From JAEZDP01 sp964430855 (GTDB lineage: Bacteria > Acidobacteriota > Vicinamibacteria > Vicinamibacterales > Vicinamibacteraceae): a stretch of DNA of 18,057 nt. The stretch's first letter is position 1; each line of letters opens with the position of its first letter. The translations under genes and the position numbers were made by a program. Under the pieces are notes generated by a model. The model was not told the DNA's origin, made no database searches, and saw only the letters and a program-made list of their open reading frames with translations. Positions 1 through 7,219 of the stretch are shown here, piece by piece. The stretch is taken from assembly GCA_964430855.1 (NCBI GenBank), contig CAYSHC010000083.1:1-18057 (forward strand). The letters are read 5' to 3'.

Positions 1-938
1 GGTTCAGCGTCTTCAACCTGTTCAGCACGATGGTGTTCTGGGCGCTGATGGCCGACCGCTTCACGCTCGAGCAGAGCAAGCGGATCTTCGGCGTCATCGC
101 GGTGGGCGGCACGCTCGGCGCCATCGCGGGGCCGTGGCTGGCCGGCATGCTCGTCGAGCCGCTCGGCACCCCTGCGCTCCTGCTCGTCGCGGCCGGCTTC
201 CTGCTGCTGGCCATTGGCGCCGCCTGGCTCGTGAGCCACCTCCAGCCGGCCTCCGCCGCCGAGGCGCCGCAGGCGCCCGCTTCCGTCGCGGCGCAGAACC
301 AGGCCGTCATCGGCGGCAGCGCATGGGAGGGGCTGTCGGCCGTCGTGCGTTCGCCCTACCTGCTCGGGATCTCGTCGTACGTCCTCATCATGACCGTCAC
401 GGCCACCTTCATCTACATGACGCGCCTGGCGATGGTCGACGCGCTCGGCGACACGGTGGACGAGCAGACGCAGCTCTTTGCGTGGATCGACCTGATGACG
501 CAGGTGACGACGCTGGTCCTGCAGGCGGTGGTGACCGGCCACATCATGAAGCGCTTCGGCGTCGCGGTCGCCCTCGCGCTTCTGCCGCTTGTCGTCTCGC
601 TCGGCTTCATCGGCCTGGCGCTCGCCGGGTCGTTCACCGTGCTCGTGATGTTCGAGGCGACGTTCCGTGCCGTGCAGCGTGCCGTCACGCGTCCGGCCCG
701 CGAGACGCTGTTCACCGTGGTGAGCCGCGAGGACAAGTACAAGTCGAAGGCCGTGACCGATACCTTCGTCTACCGCGGCGGCGACGTGCTCGGCGCGTGG
801 ACGGAAGGGGGCGTGCGGGCGCTGGGGTTCGCGCTGGCGGGCCTCGCTGCGCTCACCATTCCGCTCGCCGTCATCTGGCTGGGGCTGGGCGTGTGGCTGG
901 GTCGTCAGCAGGAGGCGCGGGCGGCGACACCGTCGTGA
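1..938 (+). CDS. MFS-type transporter, NTP/NDP-exchange-like, 3' part
   Basis: The gene enters from the left edge, with the first full codon at 3-5 (reading FSVFNLFSTM) and the stop TGA at 936-938, so about 311 C-terminal residues are visible. The protein is strongly hydrophobic with several membrane segments (for example GVIAVGGTLGAIAGPWLAGM, then a stretch near LLLVAAGFLLLAIGAAWL), ending in a long helix and a short basic tail. The signature VFN..S..FWALMADRFT.EQSKRIFG, followed by a glycine-rich helix, resembles the major-facilitator relatives of bacterial and plastid ATP/ADP translocases (Npt1/Npt2-like). The family assignment is from recognition. Substrate is unknown, and many free-living bacteria carry such proteins without nucleotide parasitism. 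The 3' end overlaps the converging minus-strand gene by 68 bp. Confidence 0.7.
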   Translation, partial: FSVFNLFSTMVFWALMADRFTLEQSKRIFGVIAVGGTLGAIAGPWLAGMLVEPLGTPALLLVAAGFLLLAIGAAWLVSHLQPASAAEAPQAPASVAAQNQAVIGGSAWEGLSAVVRSPYLLGISSYVLIMTVTATFIYMTRLAMVDALGDTVDEQTQLFAWIDLMTQVTTLVLQAVVTGHIMKRFGVAVALALLPLVVSLGFIGLALAGSFTVLVMFEATFRAVQRAVTRPARETLFTVVSREDKYKSKAVTDTFVYRGGDVLGAWTEGGVRALGFALAGLAALTIPLAVIWLGLGVWLGRQQEARAATPS

Positions 939-2457
939 CCGGCCCGCCGTGCACCGTGAGCTTGGGGTGCGCGGTCGTCGCCGCGCGCACGCCTTCTTCG
1001 GTGACGCCGGTCCCTGCGACGTAGAGCGTCTCGAGTGACGCGACGCCGTCGAGTGCCGCCAGGCCCTGGTCGGTGATACGCGTGCCGTACACGTTCAGCG
1101 ACTGGAGGTGCTGGAGCCCGGCCAGTGCGCCCAGGCCGGCGTCGGTCAGGGCCGTCCTGTCGAGGTCCAGGCGGGTGAGGTTCGGAAACTTCGCCAGCGT
1201 CTGCGCCGCGGCGTCCGTGATGGCGGTGCCGCCGAGATCCATCCACGTGACGTGCGGCGCCAGCGGCAGCAGCGCCTCCACCTCGGCGTCGCCGAACGCG
1301 CGCCCCTTGCCGCGCCCGCTCACCTGGAGCCAGTCGACGTCGGCTGCCAGCCGGCTCACGGGCAGCCCCTTCGACGTGAGCGCCGCCAGCGTGCCCGTGT
1401 CGAGCGGGCCCGGGTCGACGGCCAGCAGCGAGGGGCCGCCAATCATCACGTCGCCGACGCGTGCCTGGATGGCCGGCCTGACCTCCGGAATCAGCTCGAC
1501 GTCGGCGAGCGTGGCCTGGAACGACGCGCCCTGGTCCACCCACCACCGCAGGAGGGTCGCGTCGGCCGGCGGCATCGGCGGCCGCCCGCGCGGCGGCATC
1601 ACGTCGGGATGTGACGGCGGCAGCCAGAGCCGGGTGATGAGGTCGCTGGCCGCGGCCTGGCCGGCGACGATCGACGCGCCGGTCCGACCGCCCCTGGTGA
1701 TCTGCTCGGGCGTGTCGAGCCGCAGCTCGCCGTTGGCCTTCGACGGGCCGTGGCAGTCGACGCAGTGCTCCTCGAGCACGGGCGCCACCAGCGCCTCGTA
1801 GACGACGACCTCCGCCGGATGCACGCGCGCGCGGGCCTCGACGCCGCGGCCGTGCCCGAACCACGCGTTGAGCGGGGCCGGCAGGCGCTCGGTGAGGTAG
1901 CCCTCCCCATGCGTGAGCGTGCCGCCCAGGTGTCCGGCGACCGTGAGCACGAACATTCCGGCCAGCACCGTCACGTCGGTGGCGAGGGGGGCGGCTGCCG
2001 ATCCGGACGGCGACCGGCGTGTCTCCCGCCAGGCCGCAAATGTCGCGGCCGCGGCAACCAGCGCGACGACGTAGCCGAGGAGCCGGTGCCACTCGAACGT
2101 GTCGCCCCCGTAGGCGCCGTCGGACGACAGCGCCTGGCCGGCGGCCACCGCGGCCACGGCACCTGCCGTCGCCACGGCGAGCACGGGCACCAGCGCCGCG
2201 CGTGCCGCCGGCATCCGGCCTGTGCGCGCCAGCGCGACGAGCACGGCGGCGACGGCGAGCGCGCCGATCGGCAGGTGGACGAAACCCGGGTGGAACCGGC
2301 CGAACGCCACGACCAGATCGAGGCGGTCGCGTGGCGCGAGCGACAGCACGAAGGCGGCCGTCAGCAGCGCGAGCGCCACCGCGGGCCAGGTCCACGCCGG
2401 CACGCGTGACGCCAGCGTCCGGACGCGGCGCATCCAGAGAGCAGCGCGCGACGTCAC
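871..2457 (-). CDS. DUF2231 membrane / planctomycete-type cytochrome c / leucine-rich repeat protein
   Basis: This 528-residue membrane-bound protein is the last gene of the PSD1 operon. The N-terminal third has four or five hydrophobic helices (about residues 21-40, 52-78, 86-108, 126-143, 160-182) with the HPGFVHLPIG signature of DUF2231. A PSCyt1-type cytochrome region follows, with one haem c motif CVDCH at 232-236 and MPP near 287-297 as a possible axial methionine region. Residues about 400-500 form four or so leucine-rich repeats (pattern L..L.L..T.ITD.GL..L). The tail is Pro/Ala-rich. I chose the GTG at 2457 because it overlaps the upstream TGA as GTGA, which fits the coupling of the other genes; an ATG eight codons downstream is the alternative. 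Readings that start further upstream only antiparallel-read the preceding gene. Likely role (inference): an envelope redox or sensing partner of the PSD1/DUF1501 proteins. Confidence 0.85.
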   Translation of the reverse strand: MTSRAALWMRRVRTLASRVPAWTWPAVALALLTAAFVLSLAPRDRLDLVVAFGRFHPGFVHLPIGALAVAAVLVALARTGRMPAARAALVPVLAVATAGAVAAVAAGQALSSDGAYGGDTFEWHRLLGYVVALVAAAATFAAWRETRRSPSGSAAAPLATDVTVLAGMFVLTVAGHLGGTLTHGEGYLTERLPAPLNAWFGHGRGVEARARVHPAEVVVYEALVAPVLEEHCVDCHGPSKANGELRLDTPEQITRGGRTGASIVAGQAAASDLITRLWLPPSHPDVMPPRGRPPMPPADATLLRWWVDQGASFQATLADVELIPEVRPAIQARVGDVMIGGPSLLAVDPGPLDTGTLAALTSKGLPVSRLAADVDWLQVSGRGKGRAFGDAEVEALLPLAPHVTWMDLGGTAITDAAAQTLAKFPNLTRLDLDRTALTDAGLGALAGLQHLQSLNVYGTRITDQGLAALDGVASLETLYVAGTGVTEEGVRAATTAHPKLTVHGGPVTTVSPPAPPADDPATRPAPAR

Positions 2458-3926
2458 GCGAGCAGTCCGGTCACCACTTGTCCGTGGACGTCGGTGAGCC
2501 GGTACCGGCGGCCCTGGTGCCGGAACGTCAACCGCTCGTGGTCGATCCCGAGCAGGTGCAGCAGCGTGGCCTGGAAGTCGTGCACGTGCACCGGGTCGCG
2601 CACGATGTTGTAGCCGAACTCGTCGGTCTCGCCGTAGACGAGCCCCGGCCTGGTGCCGCCGCCGGCCATCCACACGGTGAAGCTGCGCGGATGGTGGTCA
2701 CGGCCGTAGTTGTCGGCCGTGAGCTTGCCCTGCGAGTAGTTGGTCCGCCCGAACTCGCCACCCCAGATGACCAGCGTGCTGTCGAGCAGCCCGCGCTGCT
2801 TCAGGTCGGTGACCAGTGCCGCGGATGCCTGGTCGACCGACCTGGCCATGGTCTGGATGTCCTTCGGCAGGTTGCCGTGCTGGTCCCACCCCTGGTGGTA
2901 CAGCTGGATGAACCGGACGTCGCGCTCGGCGAGGCGGCGCGCGAGCAGGCAGTTGGCCGCGAACGTGCCGGGCACGCGCGCGTCGGGACCGTACAGGTCG
3001 AAGATGTACTCGGGCTCGTCGTCAACCGACATCGCTTCCGGCACCGACGTCTGCATGCGGTACGCCATCTCGTACTGCGCGATGCGGGCGTTGATCTCGG
3101 GATCGAGCACGCGCGCGTGCTGCTCCTCCTCGAGTGCGCGGAACGTGTCGAGCATCCGCCGGCGCGTCTCGCGATCGAGGCCGTCGGGGTCGTTCAGGTA
3201 CAGCACCGGGTCCTTGCCGCTCCGCAGCTGCACGCCCTGGTGCTGCGACGGCAGGAAGCCGCTGCCCCACAGGCGCGAGTAGAGCGGCTGGTCGCCGGCG
3301 CGTCCGCGTGACAGCAGCACGATGAAGGCTGGCAGGTTCGAGTTCTCGGACCCGAGGCCGTACGACAGCCACGAGCCGATCGCGGGGCGCCCGGCCAGCT
3401 GCGAGCCCGTCTGGAAGAACGTGACCGCCGGGTCGTGGTTGATGGCCTCGGTGTACATCGACTTCACGATGCACAGGTCGTCCACGATCCGGGCCGTGTG
3501 CGGCAGCAGTTCGCTGACCCAGGCGCCGTTGCTGCCGTGCTGCGCGAAGCTGAACTGCGAGCCCGCGAGCGGGAAGGACTTCTGGTGCGCCGTCATGCCC
3601 GTGAGGCGCTGGCCCATGCGCACCGACGCCGGCAGCTCCTCGCCGTTCATCTTCGCGAGCAGCGGCTTGTAGTCGAACAGCTCGAGCTGCGACGGGCCGC
3701 CGCTCTGGAACAGGTAGATCACGCGCTTGGCGCGCGGCACGACATGCCGCTCGCCGAGCACGTGCGCCGCGGTGCCCGCCGTGGACGCGCCTCCCGACGC
3801 GTCCTGGCCGAACAGCCGCAGCGGGTCGAGCAGCGACCCGAGGGCGACGCTCCCGATGCCGAGGCTCGTCGCCGACAGGAAGTGCCGTCGGGTGGCGTTG
3901 AACTTGAGATCGCGCAGTTCCTTCAT
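2454..3926 (-). CDS. DUF1501 family protein, Tat-exported
   Basis: A 490-residue protein of the DUF1501 family (PF07394), which has a sulfatase/alkaline-phosphatase-like fold and usually sits beside PSD1 genes. The N-terminus carries a twin-arginine signal (TRRHFL at 12-17 followed by a hydrophobic stretch), so folded export, possibly with bound metal, is expected. Family landmarks are FQSGGPSQLELFDYKP (about 73-88), HDPAVTFFQTGSQ (164-176), GWDQHG (346-351), WGGEFGR (388-394), GRDHHP (408-413) and VHVHDFQATLLHLLGID (446-462). The Asp/His positions would be the metal-binding candidates. The ATG at 3926 overlaps the stop of the upstream PSD1 gene as ATGA. The enzymatic reaction is not established for the family. 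The sulfatase-like fold is family knowledge; a hydrolytic role here is inference. Confidence 0.93.
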   Translation of the reverse strand: MKELRDLKFNATRRHFLSATSLGIGSVALGSLLDPLRLFGQDASGGASTAGTAAHVLGERHVVPRAKRVIYLFQSGGPSQLELFDYKPLLAKMNGEELPASVRMGQRLTGMTAHQKSFPLAGSQFSFAQHGSNGAWVSELLPHTARIVDDLCIVKSMYTEAINHDPAVTFFQTGSQLAGRPAIGSWLSYGLGSENSNLPAFIVLLSRGRAGDQPLYSRLWGSGFLPSQHQGVQLRSGKDPVLYLNDPDGLDRETRRRMLDTFRALEEEQHARVLDPEINARIAQYEMAYRMQTSVPEAMSVDDEPEYIFDLYGPDARVPGTFAANCLLARRLAERDVRFIQLYHQGWDQHGNLPKDIQTMARSVDQASAALVTDLKQRGLLDSTLVIWGGEFGRTNYSQGKLTADNYGRDHHPRSFTVWMAGGGTRPGLVYGETDEFGYNIVRDPVHVHDFQATLLHLLGIDHERLTFRHQGRRYRLTDVHGQVVTGLLA

Positions 3927-6900
3927 CGTGTATGCACCGCTTCGTCGAGATTCATGATCGTACTCGCGACGACCGTCCATGCGGCCACGTCCGCGGGATC
4001 CAGGGCCGGATCGCGGGGCCGCTCGCCCGTCGAGAGCAGCGCCTCGGCCGCCTTCCTGTCGGCGGCGTAGCGCCCGTGCTCGGTCTCGTAGAGGTTCGCC
4101 AGCAGCTCCACCTCCGATGACGTCGGGGTGCGGCTGAGGACGCGCCGGAAGCCGTAGGTCACCTGGTCGGCCGGCGAGCCACCGCGCCTGACGAGCTGCT
4201 CGGCCAGCACGCGTGCGCTCTCCACGTACTGCGGGTCGTTGAGCAGCACGAGCGCCTGGAGGGGCGTGCTGGTCCGCTGCCGCGTCACCGTGCAGGTGAG
4301 CCGCTCCGACGCGTCGAAGCTGATGGCCGAGGGCGGCGGCGAGGCACGCTTCCAGGCGGTGTAGAGGCTCCGGCGATAGAGGCCCTCTCCGGTGGACTGG
4401 GGGTACTCCTTGCCCGACTGGAGGGCCGACCACAGCCCCGGCGGCTCGTACGGGAACACGCTGGGGCCGCCGATCTTCCGCACCAGCAGCCCGCTCGTGG
4501 CGAGGGCCGCGTCGCGAATCTGCTCGGCCGACATGCGGAACGACGGCCCGCGCGCGAGCAGCCGGTTCTCGGGATCCCGCTCGCGCAGCTCCGGTGTCGC
4601 GATGGACGACTGCCGGTAGGTGGCGGACGTGACGATGAGCCGGTGCAGCGCCTTGCCGTCCCAGCCCGACTGGACGAGCGTCGTCGCCAGCCAGTCGAGC
4701 AGCTCGGGGTGCGACGGCAGCTCGCCCTGGTTGCCGAAGTCGGCGGCCGTCGCGACGAGGCCGCGGCCGAACGCCTTCGCCCAGTACCTGTTGGCGATGA
4801 CGCGCGCGGTGAGCGGCTGCTGTGGGGAGAGCAGCCACTGCGCCAGGCCGAGCCTGTTGCGCGGCAGGTCGTCCGGGAACGGCAGGATTGCCTGCGGCGT
4901 GCCGGGCTCGACGCGATCGGTCGGCGAGTCATAGGCGCCGCGCGCGAGGACGAACGTGGGGCGCGGCGTCGGGAGGTCGCGCATCACCATCACGCTCGGC
5001 TGCGATGTCCACAGCTTGTTCTCTTCGTCGCGGACGGCCGTCAGGCGGGCCAGCACCCGCGCCCGCTCCGGCGAGACGTGCAGGACGTAGTGCTCGCGGA
5101 GCGCGGCGCGCTCGTCGGCCGTCAGCGCCGCCGGGTCCTTCGTGACGAGCGGCGCGTCCGGCTGGCGCGCGCCGGCGAGCGCGGCCGCCTCCAGGGCGGA
5201 CAGCTGGCGCTCGAACATCGTGAAGTCGTCCACCGACACATCGCGCAGCGTTTCCTTGCTCAGCTCACCGACGCCGCCGATGCGCAGGCTCAGCGGACGG
5301 CCCGACATCTGGTTGCCCTCGATGCCGCTCTCGAAGATGCTGCGCGTCAGGTTGTCCACCACCGTCTCGGTGGCCACGGGGGCGCCGTCGAGGAAGAGTC
5401 GGAGGCCGGACGCGCGGCTCGAGCCGTCGTAGGTGAAGGTCAGGTGACGCCATGCGTGCGGCGCCACGGGGTCGATCGTGCGGACGACGACCGAGTCGTC
5501 GGGCGCCACATGGTGCAGCGACGCCGTGACCCTGCCGTCCTCCTCGATCTGCACGAGGTAGCCGCGATAGCCGTTGGCGAAGCCGCCCGATCGCGTCACC
5601 AGCGGCCCGGCCGCCCCGGGCTCGTCGATGCGGAACCAGATGCCGAGCGAGAACGGCTGGTGCCTGTCGAAGAAGCCGACGCCGTAGGCCGCGTGGATCT
5701 CGCTGTCGCCCACGAGCCGCTGCGCCTCACCGAGGCGGCCCGGCACCGTTGCCGGGATGCGGTCGGGATCCCCGCCGAGGATGCCGTGCTCCTGCGGCCG
5801 CGCGAGATTGGCAAACACCAGCTGCCGCGTCGGCCCGGCGCCCGGGCGGCCCGCGCGCTGCGGCACCGGCCGCGCGCGCGGCGCGTCGAGCGGCAGGTGC
5901 ACGATCAGGCCCTCACGCGCCGGCAGGCGTGCCGCCCGGCGCGCCGGCCCGGCCAGCCAGGCCTCGAACGCGGCGTCGTACGCGGGGTTGTCGATGGCGG
6001 CCTCGGCCTCGAGCGCGCGCCGCTCCTGCTCGAGCTCGGCCAGCCGCGCTTCGGCCTCCGCGCTCGGCAGCACCACCGTGGGGCTCGGCATGCCGGAGTA
6101 GGGCGCCTGTCCCGACTCGTTGACGCTGTTGAAGAAGGCAAACAGCTGGAAGTACTCCTTCTGCGTCACCGGGTCGTACTTGTGGTCGTGGCAGCGGGCG
6201 CAGTCGAGGCTCAGGCCGAGAAACGCCTGCCCGAACGTCTGCACGCGGTCGGCGACGTACTCGACCCGGTACTCCTCCGGCACGATGCCGCCCTCCTGGC
6301 TCTGCATGTGATGCCGGTTGAACGCCGTGGCCAGACGCTGCTCGCGTGTCGGCTCCGGCAGCAGGTCGCCCGCGAGCTGCCAGGTGATGAACGTGTCGAG
6401 CGGCAGGTTGCGGTTGTACGCGTCGATGACCCAGTCGCGCCACGGCGACATGTCGCGCATGACGTCGTCCTGGTAGCCGTGCGAGTCGGCGAAGCGCGCG
6501 ATGTCGAGCCAGTCGGACGCCATGCGCTCGCCGTAGGCCGGCGAGGCCAGCAGGCGATCGACGAGCTTCTCGTAGGCGTCCGGCGCCGGGTCGTTCACAA
6601 ACGCCTCGACCTCTTCGATGGTCGGTGGCAGCCCCGTCAGGCTGAGCGTCACGCGGCGGATCAGCGTCTCGCGCGACGCCTCCGGCGCCTGCGGCAGGCC
6701 GAGCGCGTCGGCGCGGGCGCGCACGAAGTTGTCGATCGGGTTGTAGGCGCGCGCGTGCGCCGGCAGGGGCGGCACCTCCGGCATCGTCGGCGGGGTGAAC
6801 GCCCAGTGCGGCGCCCACTCGGCGCCCTGGTCGATCCAGCGGATGATCAGCGCCTTCTCGTAGTCGCTCAGCGTCAGGTGCGAGTCGGGCGAGGGCATCC

Positions 6901-7219
6901 GGATCGCCGGGTCATCGCTGAGGATCCGGCGAACCACGTCGCTCTTGCCGGGACGCCCCGGGACGATGGCCGTCGCCCCCGAGGCGAGCCGCGCGAAGGC
7001 GATCTCGGGCACGTCGAGGCGGAGGTCGGTCTTGCGTGACGCCGCGTCAGGGCCGTGGCACTTGAAGCACCGGTCGCTCAGCAGCGGCTTCACGTGGAGG
7101 GCGAAGTCGACTTTCTCGGGCAGGCCATCCACCTGCGGGCCGGGCACGCCGCAGGCGGCAGCGGCCAGGCTGGTCAGCAGGGCGGCGAGCGCCCGTTTCA
7201 CGCGTGCGGTCTTGCTCAT
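3923..7219 (-). CDS. PSD1-type lipoprotein: PSCyt1 + DUF1549 + LamG-like + DUF1553 (downstream paralogue)
   Basis: A 1098-residue protein, second of two tandem paralogues. The N-terminus is a lipoprotein signal (KRALAALLTSLAAAAC, lipid Cys at 23; the -3 position is Ala, slightly weak for a lipobox). Order of regions: planctomycete cytochrome c with CFKCH at 51-55; DUF1549 at about 160-370 with the conserved block NRHHMQSQEGG at 301-311 and a second CxxCH-type motif, CARCHDHKYDP, at 340-350; a laminin-G/concanavalin-like beta-sandwich at about 480-670 (RLFLDGAPV); and DUF1553 at about 780-1040 (LPRNRLGLAQWLL, DFGNQGELPSHPELLDWLA). The start ATG at 7219 overlaps the upstream stop as ATGA. The beta-sandwich suggests carbohydrate or surface binding. 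Biochemical function is unknown in the family, and a redox-linked role at the outer envelope is inference. Confidence 0.93.
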   Translation of the reverse strand: MSKTARVKRALAALLTSLAAAACGVPGPQVDGLPEKVDFALHVKPLLSDRCFKCHGPDAASRKTDLRLDVPEIAFARLASGATAIVPGRPGKSDVVRRILSDDPAIRMPSPDSHLTLSDYEKALIIRWIDQGAEWAPHWAFTPPTMPEVPPLPAHARAYNPIDNFVRARADALGLPQAPEASRETLIRRVTLSLTGLPPTIEEVEAFVNDPAPDAYEKLVDRLLASPAYGERMASDWLDIARFADSHGYQDDVMRDMSPWRDWVIDAYNRNLPLDTFITWQLAGDLLPEPTREQRLATAFNRHHMQSQEGGIVPEEYRVEYVADRVQTFGQAFLGLSLDCARCHDHKYDPVTQKEYFQLFAFFNSVNESGQAPYSGMPSPTVVLPSAEAEARLAELEQERRALEAEAAIDNPAYDAAFEAWLAGPARRAARLPAREGLIVHLPLDAPRARPVPQRAGRPGAGPTRQLVFANLARPQEHGILGGDPDRIPATVPGRLGEAQRLVGDSEIHAAYGVGFFDRHQPFSLGIWFRIDEPGAAGPLVTRSGGFANGYRGYLVQIEEDGRVTASLHHVAPDDSVVVRTIDPVAPHAWRHLTFTYDGSSRASGLRLFLDGAPVATETVVDNLTRSIFESGIEGNQMSGRPLSLRIGGVGELSKETLRDVSVDDFTMFERQLSALEAAALAGARQPDAPLVTKDPAALTADERAALREHYVLHVSPERARVLARLTAVRDEENKLWTSQPSVMVMRDLPTPRPTFVLARGAYDSPTDRVEPGTPQAILPFPDDLPRNRLGLAQWLLSPQQPLTARVIANRYWAKAFGRGLVATAADFGNQGELPSHPELLDWLATTLVQSGWDGKALHRLIVTSATYRQSSIATPELRERDPENRLLARGPSFRMSAEQIRDAALATSGLLVRKIGGPSVFPYEPPGLWSALQSGKEYPQSTGEGLYRRSLYTAWKRASPPPSAISFDASERLTCTVTRQRTSTPLQALVLLNDPQYVESARVLAEQLVRRGGSPADQVTYGFRRVLSRTPTSSEVELLANLYETEHGRYAADRKAAEALLSTGERPRDPALDPADVAAWTVVASTIMNLDEAVHTR

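Noticed and set aside
3927..4838. N-terminal extension of the DUF1501 protein to 4838
   Set aside because: It is a shadow frame of the PSD1 C-terminus; the Tat signal begins directly after the ATG at 3926.
4643..7039. A 798-codon plus-strand open frame antisense to the downstream PSD1 gene
   Set aside because: Same reason: low-complexity Arg/Ala/Val translation, no domain pattern, and fully covered by the PSD1 gene on the minus strand.
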